Both the position numbers and the translations under genes were made by a program. Positions 32,766-47,160 of a DNA stretch of 64,000 bases are shown piece by piece. Below the pieces are notes generated by a model. The model made no database searches. It was not told where the DNA came from and saw only the letters and a program-made list of their open reading frames with translations. This DNA is from Tetracentron sinense (lineage: Eukaryota > Streptophyta > Magnoliopsida > Trochodendrales > Trochodendraceae): contig CM026570.1 of the NCBI GenBank assembly GCA_015143295.1, positions 10,688,047-10,752,046 on the forward strand, given 5' to 3'. Every line of letters begins with the position of its first letter. Position 1 is the first letter of the stretch.

Positions 32766-32835
32766 TATAAATTTCCGGTCTTTGTAACATTTGGGCACCT
32801 GAATTCTCCAAATAATCTCAGACTTTACGGCAACA
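32766..32835 (+). promoter_or_regulatory. TATA-like box and leader of PKp1
   Basis: TATAAAT at 32766-32772 lies 64 bases before the ATG, which suggests a start of transcription near 32800 and a short leader. Consensus and position only. Confidence 0.45.
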
Positions 32836-35800
32836 ATGGCGCAAGCTATCCAGTTTTTAATCTCTTCATCTCCATCTCCAAATCGACATTTCTCAAAGCT
32901 ATCCTCCTCGAAACCCTCTTTCTATACATCTCACCGTCGAATCCCATTGACTGTGATTCGGAAACCGATCTCAGCTGTGTCTTCAGATCTTGAATCTCAG
33001 TCGTCTAGGGTTTTGATTTCTGATAATGGGAAAGGTGGGGTTTTTCCCGGTACTTCGCCGGTGCAGACGACGGCGACATCGGATTCGAGTTCAATCGAGG
33101 TTGATGCAGTGTCGGAGGCGGAGCTAAAGGAGAATGGATTCCGTAGTACGCGGAGGACGAAGCTCGTGTGCACAATTGGTCCCGCCACGTGTGGGTTCGA
33201 GAAGCTGGAGGCGCTTGCTGTAGGTGGGATGAATGTGGCACGGATAAATATGTGTCACGGCACGCGCGAGTGGCATCGGAGCGTGATTGAGCAGGTTCGG
33301 AGGCTGAATGAAGAGAAGGGGTATGCTGTTGCAATCATGATGGACACTGAGGGGAGCGAAATTCATATGGGGGATCTCGGCGGCGCTATGTCAGCCAAGG
33401 CTGAGGTATTTCAGAGTCAAATTTTCTTCTTGATTATAATTGTATGTGTAGTTATCATCAATCTGTGAATTGGATTGAAATTATAACAATAGATGTTAGT
33501 GGAGGTGGAGAATTTTGTTCTGCTGTATAGCTTTCACTCGATGTACATACAGTTGTTTATGGTGTATGATTAATGGGTATTTGCTTTTTCAGCTATTAGT
33601 TTGAGAAATGTGTTTGATTGTGTATGTTAATGTTGTAGCTTTTACTTTAAGGTTAGGATTGATTATTAGAATCAAGGGCACAGTGAGGGCCGGGAAATCT
33701 AGCAACATGACTACATGAGTCTTGATTTTTCTTGTTCTTTAGATGTTTAACTCTTGCTCTTGCTGAGTGTTATAGTGGATTTGTATTGTTATTTCATGGT
33801 ATTATTTGATTGCTTTTGGTTTGGTGGGGAAAGATTCAGAATCCATTTGGGTAATATAGGAGTGGAGTATTGGAGCAATTCGTCACCATTGGGATACTTC
33901 GAATAAACTTGAGTACATATAAGATACACCGGTGCTAAAACCTTTTCTCGAGATATCTTCCAAAGTGTTGGGGTGGTCGTTTCGGGGACTCAAGTAGTTT
34001 TTCCCCTGGTGTGAAACCAGTTGGTTCCGTAGTTTTATAATTCTGTTGATCCTAAGTACTCCATCTCCATCATTGCATATGGGAATATAAAATGTAAAGA
34101 GAAGAAGGCATGACCAGAAGAATTGTTTGAAATAAGTGAATTTATCGTTGAGGCATCCTTAATTGAGAAAAAATGATTCCCTCCAGACAGAAAGAGACTC
34201 CTTCATTCTTTTTGTCCTTCGATGGAGGAAGTGGGCCAGGTGATAGTTTTGATGTTTCTGGTTGCTCTTTTTTCATCTGTATGTCTTGCTGGAGGTTGAT
34301 GTAGTTCGTCTCAAAAGAAAGAGAGGGATAATATGCTATAACTTGTTGGATGTCCTTCAGAATCTCAATATTTTTTTAGTTGAGCAATCTTTGTGGCTAT
34401 CATCATCGTCATAGTAAAAAAGTCGGGGCTTGAGGATAATTCGGCAAGGGTCAAGTTCAAAAAAATTTGGAAAAATCTAGGAAATATTCGATAACAATTC
34501 GGGAAAAAAATAATGATTATAAAAAATATCCGACAATTTGATTAGATAATATACAAAATAAGCAGTTTACTTTATCTAACTAAATGAATTAGCCAGGGAT
34601 AATGCTCCTAGGCTGGATGGGTTCACGATAGAATTCTATCAGTCCTGTTGGGAGATTGTAGGACCTGACTTTCTTGCCGTTATGAGAGAGCTGTATGCTT
34701 CGGGACAGTTTAACAGGGTTATCAATAACACTTTTATGGTGTTGATTCCAAAAATGAGAGGGGTAAGTAAATCAAGGACTTTAAGCAGATCAGTTTGGTG
34801 AACAGTATGTATAAAATTCTTTCGAAGGTATTGGCCACCCGCCTCGAGTGTGTTGGGAAACATTATCTCCCCTCAACATGGCGCATTTGTGGGAGGCCGA
34901 CAGATCCTGGATGGTATATTGATAGCTAATGAATGCATAGACGATAGGGTCAGATCCAAGGTACCCGGTATCCTATGCAAAGTGGATATGGAGAAAGCCA
35001 ATGGGCTATCACCATATTAATTGGGAATTCCTAGGGTATGTCATGAAGAGGATGTGCTTTGGTCCAAAGGGGTGTCAATTGGTGAAAATGTGTATATCAT
35101 CCGTATTCTTCTCCATACTCATCAATGGTAGTCCGACTGGCTACTTCAAGAGCTTGAGGGGATTGTGACAAGGAGATACTCTCTCCACATTAATGTTCAT
35201 CTTAGTCTTGGAAGCTTTGAGTAGGATGTTGATCAGAGCTAACGGGTCCGTTTTCGAAGGCTTTAGCATTGGTAAGGATCGTCTGCAAGTCTCCCACTTC
35301 CAATTTGCAAACAACACCCTGAGTTTCTGCAGAGTATCTGGTCATGACCTTGTTTCTATTCGGTGGCTTTTATGCTGCTTTGAAGCCGTATCTGGTTTGC
35401 GAGTCAATTTGTCTAAATCTGTAATCATCGGGGTTGGGGAAGTCGGCGACTTGGACAATCTCACTACATGTCTCAGATGCAGGGTGGGGTCCCTCCCATT
35501 TGTGTATCTGGGGATGCCGCTCAGAGCTAGATACAAGTCCAAAGCAGTGTGGACCCCGATTTTGGAGTGCTTCGCTAAGCGTCTATCAAGATGGCAATCG
35601 TCTTTCTTATCAAAAGGCGAGAAGTTAACCCTCATCCAAAGTACTCTCAATAACATCTCTGCATACTTTATGTTAACTCTCATCATACCTAGAGCGATAG
35701 CAGTCTTTCTTGAGAGAATGCAATGTAACTTTCTCTGGCATGAGAAAGGGGGCTGCTTCAAATACCACCTAGTGAATTGGGAAAGAGTTTGTCGACCCAA

Positions 35801-37896
35801 GGAAGTCAGGGGCCTAAACATGAGATCCCTAGCTCTGGCAAACAAGACTCTATTAGGGAAATGAATTTGTCGGTTTGGGGATGAGAAGGGCAAATTCTGG
35901 AGGGTGTTAATCGTGGCCAAATATGAGGAACAATCTTGTTGGGCCCCAAAGGAGAGGTAAAGGGCACTCATGGAGTAGGGACGTGGAAGGGGATCATGTT
36001 AGTTGCCCGGTTAGTACTGCCATTATGTGTTTTCAAGGTGAGCGATGAGTTAGAGGTTAGATTTTGGAAGGATGTTTGGTGTGATACCACGTCTCTCCAG
36101 GATGACTCTAGCATCCTATCCCGATTTGCCGTTGATAGGAATGCATCCGTTGGGAATTACATCGATAGGGGAAGCGGTGGGCTCGTTTGGGGTCCTGGAT
36201 TGAGGAGAGATCGAAAAGATTGGGAAACAGACGAGTTGGGTAGGCTTTTTGAGCGTTTAGGGTTCCCCTTTAGCTCCTCAGGGCCGGGATTGTAGAATTT
36301 GGTCTAGAGGCAACAAGGGTCGATTCTTAGTGAGATCTCTAGCATGGTCCCTTGGGTCAATCCAACCCGTCTCCTTTCCTTATAGAATTGTGTGGAATCC
36401 AGGCATTCTTACTAAAGTATCATTTTTTCTCTGGACTGCTTTTTTGAATAAAATTCTCACCTGTGATCACTTGAAAATAGAGGGTGGAGGATGACTAATC
36501 GATGTTTTATGTGCCTCTAAGCGGAAGAGTTGACAGATCATCTACTCTTGCACTACTCTTTTGCTCGTGAGATTTGGGGCTTCTTTCTTTCCCGAGTGTG
36601 TATGGATTGAATCTTTCCCTCTTCTTTTCACAACTTCTTATCCTGTTGGCACTTGGATTGGAGGGATGACTCAAGGAAGATTATTTGGTCAGTTTTGTTA
36701 GGCGTCATAGTGTGGTCCATCTGGAAGGAGAGGTACACGAGAGTTTTCGAGGACTCCCTACGTGATCCTTCCCGCATTTTTTCCAAAATCTGGTTGATGG
36801 TCTTGGATTGGATTGGTGTTCCTCTACTCTTGGTCCTTTGCTAGCCTAAATGCAGGGCTAGGCAAAAGTTGTGGGCCCCTCATCAAGGCGTCATTCGGTA
36901 GCTGTTCTACCCTTTTTGGCATCTTTTTTGTGGGTTCATGAACTTATGAACCCCTTTCTCATCTTGTCCTTTTGTACATATTCCTTTTATTTCTAATACA
37001 CATGCTTGATTATCGATAAAACAAACTAAACAAATTATTGCAAAATTCGCGAATAATTTGTGAAATTTGTGAATAATTTGCATAAGCTGCGAATAATTCG
37101 GCAAACCTAAAATTCATAAATAATTTGGAGAACAATTCAGCATATCTAAAATTAGCGAATAAAAAGCATGGGCATCTGCATCTAAGAGGGAGCAATAGAT
37201 CGTCGATTGAAGAGCCAAGTGAATTCGTGAATTTTTCAAAAATTCGGAGAATTTTGTTATTATGATTATCGTAAGTTCATAAGGTCAATTCGTGATTTTT
37301 TCACAAATTCGGAGAATTTTATTACTATGATTATCGTAAGTCCATAACTGCTCAGCAGTGTAGTTAAGGTGCTGCCTATGTAATTGATTTGCCTACTAGG
37401 ATCTGCGTGCTTAAAGGGCAGTATACGACTTGTGCGCTAAACCAAATAATAGGAATAAGGCTAGAATGATATAATATGTTAAGAGCGTTAATGTCCTTAT
37501 TAGTTTTGCTTAGCCTATGAATATGAAAAAGATCAAAATAATTTCTTTGATCCCCCTACTCTATCGACTGCCAATCTGAGTGTTTTATACTTTTATACAT
37601 ATTTATGGTCCGCTTCTGCCTATTGGAGCCAACATGATAACCAACACTCCCCTTTTCACTTCTATCTGCCTTTTTTCTCAACAACAAACTAGGGATGTGG
37701 AATGGATTGGATTCGAATCTGGATCAAGTTTGATCTGATTAAATATATGGTAGAACTAGTTCTGGGCCAAGATCCATTGGATCTAAAAGGCTTAAATCCA
37801 GGTTCGAATTCAATAAGGGTTCTAGGATTCGGATATGACCCAATTCAGATCGAATATATAATATATTATATTACCAAAAGAGAATAAAAGAAGTTT

Positions 37897-37927
<31 letters not shown>

Positions 37928-40900
37928 TTTAATCAGTGTTTTGAAAGACGAGAGAGGGAGGCGAGGTGTTACGACCTTCATAAGCGTGAGTTTGAAGCCT
38001 CACGCCCTTTCACTTTTTAAATAAAAAAGTAATTACAAATGAGAAAACTACAATTTTTTTTGAAAAACATGAAAATTATAATATATGTGTGTATGCGCAC
38101 GAGAGTGTGCATAGGAAATACTATGTAAATGTTTCAACCATTGTATAGCAAAACATAAACTTAAGAGAGGCAAGCAGACACTGCAATTCAGTTTTTCCTC
38201 TTTATTAATATAAAATTGAAAGACAAATTGTGACGCCCCGAACCCACGCCTAAGGAATCAAGTTCCGAGACGCGTGCCCGTTCGTCATAACCATGCATGC
38301 GGAAGACTTTACCTGTGAAAATGCGAGAATTTTGAACTTTTCTTATGAGCTTACATAAGCAATAACAACTGGTCATCACAATAATCCATCATAAGCAAAT
38401 GCGATACCTCACTACCTAAAGTAGTCTTTACTTTGGCGCCACAAGTGCGCCGGAACACTTTCCAGACTCTATCAAGCGTAGCTCCTTGTCAATCTACAAT
38501 CGCTCCAGAATCTGAAGACATAAGATGGAGTGAGCTATAAAGGCCAGCAAAAATCCACAGTCCATCTAAACTATTTTCCACATATTAACATTCATCAATA
38601 ATGATATATTGGTACAATACAATTCTCATATTTATAATAATATCGTAATTCATGACCCGAGGTCACTCAGGGCTATTTCACCCTATTCGAGGTTCCCAAC
38701 CTCCAAGTTGTCGAATTCATCTAGTTATTGTCTACGACACCAAGTTACCGAATTCATCTAGTCATTGTCTACGACACCAAGTTACTGTTTCAGATAACCA
38801 CTCACGCTTTATCCTTGAGTCCACAGACTCGATTGACTGGGCCTTCGCCCGTGTACAACCTCTATCCATGAATCCACAGACTCAATTATCAACCAATTAG
38901 GACTTCTCCCGATTATAACCAATCATTGGGTATGTCGACCCAATAAATCCTTAAATCATCACATTCTACACATAACCCGGGTCTTCACCTGATAACTGTC
39001 AGGAACAATACTTCTGACACATCACATTCTGGTAGAAACAACACCTCTGATATATCACACTCTGTCAGGAACAACACCTCTGTCAATAACTTTATATTTT
39101 CCCTCTATGGGAACACCGACACACACACAACCACATTTGTCAGGAAACACATCTGATCGTCAGGATACACATCTAATTGCCAGGATACTCATCTAATCAG
39201 CCAGGATACACATCCGATTGCCAGGAAACCCATCCAACTTGTCAGGAAAATGAAACTCATCTGACAAGCCAGAGACGCACCTCTGACTAACAGGAAACAC
39301 CTGACCACCAGGAAATACCTGACCATCAGGAAACACCTGTCATCTGACATCACTCTGTCAGGCATAACACCTCTGACATGACACCCTTATCAGGAAACAT
39401 ATTTGATTACCAGGAACACATCTGACCTGACAGGAACAACACATTTGACATGTCAGGAACACCCATTTGATAACCAGGAAACACCTTTGACAATTTAACC
39501 CTGCCAGACAAAAAAAATTTGACATCAAATCCTGTCAGGCAAAACACCTCTGACATTAACCTCTGCCAGACACAACATCTCTGACATTAACCTCTACCAG
39601 GCACAACACCTCTGACAGCTACCATCATATATCATCACAGTCTTTGTTGGGTGCATACCTGCCGACACAAACCAATGCCCCTCAAGGTAACATCATTGAG
39701 TTCGTAAACTCAATACATCATTGAGTCCAAAGACCCCAATTCAACCTTGAGCACATGGCCCAATGCCGTCTTAACTCTCCCGACTATCAGTCACGGAGGA
39801 ACCTGGGCTCATAATAGATATCGCATCTTCGGACCTAGCCAAAGAAGGACCACAGATAGTATTTGCACGGAGGTTAGGTTTTCTAACCATAGGAAATCCC
39901 CAATTATTCAGGCCCTGCTTGATTAAGGCCTCACGCCCGTGGGCCAATTCCGAGGGTATACCGTTCCGGTGTGGAACATTACCCGGCCGATGGACCATTC
40001 CATCGCCTTACCATGTCCCAACAACATCACATCATACACAAAGGTTGTCCCAATGTGAGACTTTTACCAGACCAATGACCCCACCATTGCTTTTAAAACA
40101 TCACATCATATTAGATTCGTTTTGATAGGGAACTTAACCAGGCCAATGGACCCTTCCATTACCTTAAAACAAACATTTCATCACATAAGGGAGTCCACCC
40201 TGGGCTCCCAATCCAAACTGGACTGACTACGATCGATCGTACCAACGATTGTGATCTACGATCGATCGCAGACCATGGGTGATCGATAGCACACAGGTCA
40301 TGTACAGACTCAATCCATCACCCAGACTACGATCGATCGTACTGATCGATCGCACCATTGATCGCAGACATCTACATGGCCTATGATCGATCGCATCTTT
40401 TGTGCGATTTATCGCACTGGTATCCAAGCCTAAATTTCGAGTTGTAAACAACCCGAAACCGAGGGCTATGCCCCTCTGCTCCAAATTCTCCCCACATCCC
40501 TCCATCCACACATCATCCATAGGGTCTCCGACCCATTTCATTCACGCCATTTCACACCACGCCATGAAGAGTCTAAATTTTGGACTGCGAACAGTCCAAA
40601 ATTGAGGCTACATCCTTCTACTCTGATCAAATCCCTTCCCATACATGCCATACACCAACCACGGGGTCTCTAACCCTTTTTCATTCACTCTATAAATTAA
40701 ACACGCCATTCCAATAAAAATAAACATAAATAGGAAAGAGGGAAAGAGATTTTTACCCTTTTTGAAGTGTTTCGGGGTCCTGCACGGACGATCCGTCGCC
40801 ACTAGCGCGTTCCCCACATTGAAGAACCCCAGGGTAGGGTACATGCAACGCGCGACCACCCTTCTCTCTCCTCCTTTCTCGTTCTCTCTCTCTAGAATTT

Positions 40901-43900
40901 CTCTCTCTAAAACCAATTCGGTGGACACATTGCGAAAATGGGAAATGGTTTAAGGCAAAGCCTTATATATAGGCACGGGTTAAGATTGTGCGCAACGGCA
41001 CATGTAAACTTTGGTATGGAACTTTGACCGTTTGATTTGGTTTGACCGAATTCCGATTTTTACGGAAACGGCCCGCGTAACCATACCAAACGACGTCCGT
41101 TTTCAACGAAACTTCAGGCGACCGACCATGGGGTAGTCTGACACCTGCTGTAAAATTTTCAGGGAAAAATAATGAGTTTTGACAGCTGTATTTTAGTCCA
41201 GAAGAAAACTGCAAAACCCATTAATTTCCTAATTTTGGACACAAAACATGCTGTTGTTTCTTCATTTGAGATGATTAACTACCGAAACGACAGACGGTCA
41301 TTCTCACGGCCGACCGGCACACTGTGGTACCAGCCGCACGGATTTCTATTAGAATCCCCAACAATTATGAAATCCCAACTGAATTCTAGAAAATCTGGAA
41401 TTTCCTGGTTTTCTCGATTTTTTTACATTTAAGACTCCTGCGGTCTCGCGAATAGATACGCAACAGAACCGAAACTTCAGGTGACCGAACTTGGGGTGTG
41501 AACATCAAAATTTACCGCCCTTCCTCCCCTCTCAACTCTAAGTGTCGAGATAAGGTCTGAGAGTAGAGGAATAACGCTAAATTTATTTTAAGAGTCGCCA
41601 CCTACTTAGGGGAAGTAGGATCCCGAGATAATCCAAATAAGGGGGTCTACGGTCCAGAGTAGTCTAGGTAAGAGATCCCTTTAGGTCCTAGGGAAGGGGT
41701 AGGCACCCCAGGACCTCCATCCAATGATGGTAACCTACTCATTAGGTCCAAATCAAATATTTAAAAATCACTTAACATTTCCTAAATAATTATTAATTTT
41801 GCTAATCGAATACAAATCAAAATGGGGTGTAAAAAAAGTTTATTTTTGGTTGGGGTCGAACCCTGGTTTTGGGCTGCCTACTTATCCGATTAGTCGGAAT
41901 CAGACCCTCATAGTAGTTCGGGGTCCGTGACTGTTTTTATACTCGTTTCGGAGTGTGGTCTCTTCCAACTCGTGTTTGAGTTGGGGGAGGGGAAGTGGAA
42001 TTGAGATTTATGAATCTCATTCCGGGAGATGGTCGCGTAGCTAGGTGCTCATGCTGGAGCTCTAGGGGGCGTTCATTTATTAGGGTAAGTCTTTTTTGCA
42101 TTTTGGGGGTTTTTAAATGTTTTTGTTGTTTTTGTATTTTTTAATTCTGGCAAGTTTAACTAGTTAAGAACTAACCTGAGTGCCCAAGGTAGGCAAAAGG
42201 AAAATAAAGTCTAAATGATTTTAATTATCTTAAAGGCAAAGAGCAGGGCGGATCGAGCGGCCTTAAACCAAATGAGGCTATGGTTTAAATACGGACCCTG
42301 CTCTAGGTCCCAAGGGAGGATAGACCAGTACCTTTAAGTTATTTTATTCTTTTTTATATTTTTTTGATTTTTTTGTAGGACTAACTAACGGGGTGGGCCA
42401 CTTATTTAGGGTTAATAATAATAAAAAAATGAAAACTATCTAAGTGCCCAATGTAGGCAAAATAGGAAAAGAAAAATCGCGGCCTATCCCTATTGTACAC
42501 ACATGGATAATATATACATACACAACAAAATGGATGGGCTCCAAGGGAAAGTTAATGGGCCAAGGCCCATTGACCACTAATGGTCAATTGGCTTTGGTCC
42601 ACTATCATTCTATGGTTCTAGGGGCTTATGGGCCTCAATTCCCTCACATATGGCCTAATCCAAAAGCCCAAGGGATTCAAATCTCCCACTCAAATTGTGA
42701 ACTATCTAAAACATTATACTACAATGAATAGATGGTAATAAATAGAAAAGAGGGAAGAGCTATACCTGCGAGGGTTGTTGTGAGGACAGTAGAAAGAAAA
42801 CCGGTGGCCAGTGGTACTACTGCTACTGTCGATGGTCCGGGAGAAGATGAATGAGAAAAAAAGAAAGAAAACAAAAGAACTCTCACAACACTATACCCAC
42901 AGAACAATGGGTTACCGGATTAAAACAAGAAAATTCCAAATAAAAAAAAGGTAGGTAGTTGTGGACGCTGCTTCTCCTGAGATAGATAGGAAATGAGAGG
43001 AACTACTGGATCTCTCACTAGCACTTGAAATTGAAGGAACAATGTCCGACGATAGTCTGGCCAGACTTAGATGAAACCGGAAAGAGGAAGTCGCCGGAGA
43101 GGGAGACGTTGATCAGAGTTGCGAGCTGATGGAGGCCTGGTGTTAGTGCTTGAGATGCGATCTATTGGTGACGAGGATCCAACGCCTGATACCGCAATGA
43201 AGAAGGAGAACTGGAATAAAGAGAAGGGAAGAGAGAAAAAAGAAATCGAGAGCCTGTTGCTGGAAGGCGATGCTGGCCGTAAACGGTCGGAGAAGATGAC
43301 CGGAGATGGTGGAGCTACTGGTTTTCTACTGTTCATAACAGAAGAAGGGGAAAGAGGGAATAGGGAAATCGGGAGAGAGAGGAGCTGGGGAAAACCGAAT
43401 GAGATTGGGTTTTGAAAACCCTACCTCATTCCTTATATAGGCGATTGGTTTGGTTTTCATGGGCTTGGGCCCTAAGGTTTAAACAACCCTTGAGGGCTAG
43501 GTTTGATTACACTTGGGCTTGTGTGAATTGGTCTATGGTTTTCATCAAACGGGTTCAAGATATGGGCTTGGGTACATGGGTTTGTGGTTTAGGTAATTCT
43601 GAACAAAGGATCCTTCTCTCTCAACTCCTCTCCTCTCTAAACAAATAATCAAAACAAAATGAAAAATAAATTAAATTAGAAAAAGAATTGTAGAGGTGTA
43701 AAAATGGGGTGTTCACATGGGGTAGTCCGACACTTACTGTAAAAATTTCGGGAAAAAATACTGAGTTTTGACAGTTGCACTTTAGTCCGGAAGAAAACTG
43801 CAAAACCCATTAATTTCCCAGTTTTTCTCAATTTTATCACATATAATGGCCCCGCGGTCCCGCGAAATGATACCTAACGGAACCGATACAATAGGAGTGT

Positions 43901-46900
43901 GTCTCGGCAGTCGACCAACACACCGTGTACGATTTTCGAGAAAAGATACTGAGATTTCCTTGGTGCACTTCAATCCCGAGCAAAACCCACTTTTTATTAA
44001 TTTAACAAACACTCAAGTATTTAACCCTAGTTAAGGACCACTGAACTCATAATTTTATTATATTAAAATTTTGGGGCATCACACAAATGATGTTCAATCA
44101 TCAATTTATGGTGATGGATTTGTGGTGACGGATTTGAAAGAAAACAAATTAACAAACAACTGCAAAGTAGTCACGAGAAACAATAGTGTAGGACAATGGC
44201 TCCAAATCTCTACCTCGTCTGTTAGGGGAATCCTTAGTGGGAAATAAAGACTCATAAAAGGTTTTTAAAACCCTAGATACGTTAAAGATAACAAATGAAT
44301 GGGTGTTTGGCAACTCTTACATGAAAAAATTAAAACCTATTTCTATTAGGTCTTTTTCGTCAAAAAGTTCATTTGGTAATTTCAATCTTTTATGAGAGTC
44401 AAAATTCTTATTCGAAAATGAAAAAAAAAACTAAATCTAAAAAACTCCTATTTCAAAAGTGTTTAGGGTAAATAGAAAATTTTGAAAAGTTTATAACGAC
44501 AACAATGTCCATTTTGTTAGTGGTTTATGTGATTTCAATTGAGCAAGTGTTGAAATATAACCTATACCCAAATAAGTGAAAGAAATAAGCAAGCCCAACT
44601 ATACTTATTACATCAGAGCTAGTTTTTGAAATCTAAAAAATTAAGACATAAATAAGCATGCTACCAAACATGTTTATTTCTAATTTAGCTCTTATTTTTT
44701 GACAAATATGTCAATAAGTGTAGAGTTAGCTAATGCCCCTGATGAGTGATTTTAAGCAGATAAAAAAGTGATAAAATGAAAATAAATAAATAAAACAGAT
44801 TTTGGTCTCGTTTATGTGGTTAGAACCCTATTATTGGATAACATATGAGGCGTATGCCCCTAGAAAGCGAGTTTCAAGGCGTGAGATGTGAGACTCAAGA
44901 GATTTGAACCTTAAGGTTGAGCTTCAATGTGTTTCCTTGAGTCACATTATTTAAAACACTGATATAGTATATATGCATCGGATTGAATCCTAATTGTACT
45001 GGATTAGCATGAATCTAGATTTGATACAATTATTAACGGATCAGAAATTACATATCTGTATCAGATCCGAAAGTCCTACATGTGTTAGATCCACCTTAAT
45101 TTTATCAAATACAGATCCTGGCCCGATTTAGTGATAGCTGCACCCAAACACCTTTCCTATCATTGGCCTCCTTACCTCTGCTCAGATGACATTCACTCAT
45201 AGCAGCCCCACATCATTGGTGGAATCAAAATTGTTCTTATTTTGGTTCCACCTTTTTTTTGGGTGTAAATTGGTTGCTTTGGTTGCCGATTCAAAGTTTA
45301 AAATTGCAATCAATCGTGTTGTTGACCCTATGAGGTTAGTGAAAAAAAAAAGTATCAAATGCAAAAGTTGATAGTTGTTAGAGTAGGGAGGCAAATAAAG
45401 ATATTTTGACATTCACATCTATAGGCTAACCCAAAAGAGTAGGGAGATTAAGTCTATATTTTGAAAATCAAGGAGGTTATGGTAATTTTCCAAAAATTTT
45501 GTGGTGACGTTAAGGCAATACCTCACCAAGGGAGCGTGATGCCTCTCCAAGGGAGCCCTTATCTCCGAGAAAATTTGATTAAACTGCTAAGCAGAGGAAA
45601 AACTATGTACCATGGTATAAGTGGGGGGGGGGGGGGGGGGGGGGGCACTAAAATAATAAGCCTCGGAGGGGAGTATTAGTTTTGCATGATTTTAATAGAT
45701 AACACTATTCACCAAGATCTTAAAATTGTATGGAATTGAGAGTTCCTAGATTTTGTTTCGATTTCCAGCAATATAACGCTTTTAAAAAAAAAGAATTTTG
45801 AATAATTTCAGCCAAGTATTATACAAAAAATTTAGTATTTTGGTGAAATTTCAAAGAGACATCATAATTTTGAGACATCTAGACTGAAATTTATGCCATA
45901 ACTGAAATATAATAGCTGGCGGTTTACAGTGGTCGACTTCGTACACTGCAGTTGAGGTCTTGGTCTGCCCCCTTTTTAAAATTGATTACAGTGGTAAATC
46001 CTTCTCCATGTGATTCTTGAACCCTTTAATAACTGCAAAACGCGTGAAGACTTTTTGAAATGCTTTTTTTTAAAATTTTTTTTAATTTGTTGTTTTGTTA
46101 AATTCCTTTTCTGAAGGACCAGCGATTCAGCTTGATAATTATCTGTTTTAAATCAATGTAGCGATTCAGCCTGATAATTATCTGTTTTAAATCAATGTTT
46201 CTGCCTTTTCGATTCTTATAATCGTGATGCCTAGACACATCAAAATAAGGTTACTACGCATGATGTATCCGGCTAATTTATGTTGTGCTTGAGTAGCATA
46301 TCTCAAGGCCATATGGACATCTGCGCTTGTCGGAAATAAGAGACCAAGAAATTTGGCTGTTTACTTTCCATTTGCTGTTACTTTTATTTGAATAAGGAAG
46401 AGTCATTATTAATGAATGCTTTTGTTTCTTTTATAGTTGAAAATAATGTGGTATGTTGAGGTCTGGCTTTTAGCTGAAGCTTTTATCCCGGATTTTATAG
46501 TTTTATTGTTGGTTGTACAACTTTGAAGCTTCTGCTATTTTTTCGCACAACTAGAATTAGTTGGTATGGATCATATTTTTGAAAGGCATGAGAGGCTTAC
46601 GCCTCAAGGTGAGGCTTAAGGAAAAAAACCTAGAGGCTCATGCCTCAAAGTCTTACTCACATTAGGCGCGACCTCACGAGTCACGCCTTTAGGCTCACTT
46701 TATATCTGAGGCATGCACCCCTTACATTAACCACAGTAGGGTTCTAGCCGCAGAATTTAGACATAAATTTTTTATTTTGTTGTTGTTTAAACTAACACTT
46801 TCTTTATTATGTTCAACATATTTAGGTTCTTTAAACTTTTTTGAGTTAAAGAGTCTATTTCAAATTAAGCATTTCCTTAGTGGATGGTGAAGGTATTTGG

Positions 46901-47110
46901 ATCCACTAGCCTACAATGTAGTTTTTTTTATGACCTTTTTGCGATTATTTGTTAGAATCTCAAATCTGCGACGTGAATTGATGATTGAATGTATTTTGTT
47001 TTTCAATATGCAGATAAACAAGAAGGTAAATTAAAACTGCAGTGTTTGCTTAGCTCTCTTAAATTTATTTTTCTATATGATGGTTGAATCACTAATATAG
47101 TGTTTCATAT

Positions 47111-47160
<50 letters not shown>

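Larger units (their letters stand above)
38229..44083 (-). mobile_element. Gypsy-type solo LTR with a nested insertion
   Basis: Starts TGTGACGCCCCG and ends GGGGCATCACA with a perfect 5-bp duplication CAAAT (38224-38228, 44084-44088). Without the nested element at 41497-43717 it is about 3.6 kb. No retroviral domain is present and no second copy of the ends is found inside, so it is best read as a solo LTR. On the minus strand it begins TGTGATGCCCCAAAATTTT; CTATATATAAGGC near 40973-40962 would be the LTR promoter. TGTGAYGCCCCAAA starts and multi-kb size resemble Tekay/Del-type Ty3/gypsy LTRs (inference). A large non-autonomous element is the alternative. Confidence 0.82.

Noticed and set aside
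33005-33334. Minus-strand frames opposite PKp1 exon 1, and likewise at 50126-50548 and 51511-51759
   Set aside because: Shadows of the well-supported PKp1 exons.
35342-35971. 209-codon frame on the minus strand
   Set aside because: Antisense to the LINE RT reading frame, which has clear homology on the plus strand.
38990-39620. Regularly spaced repeats that could suggest a CRISPR array
   Set aside because: Repeats are short, inexact and of varying spacing, there is no cas gene, and the DNA is plant nuclear; it is a minisatellite in an LTR.
40227-40541. 104-codon frame with repeated SIDRS-like words
   Set aside because: The frame is produced by the ATCGATCG repeat cluster in the solo LTR.
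43119-43415. 98-codon Glu/Lys/Arg-rich frame
   Set aside because: Lies within the nested solo-LTR-like element; low-complexity purine-rich DNA explains it.
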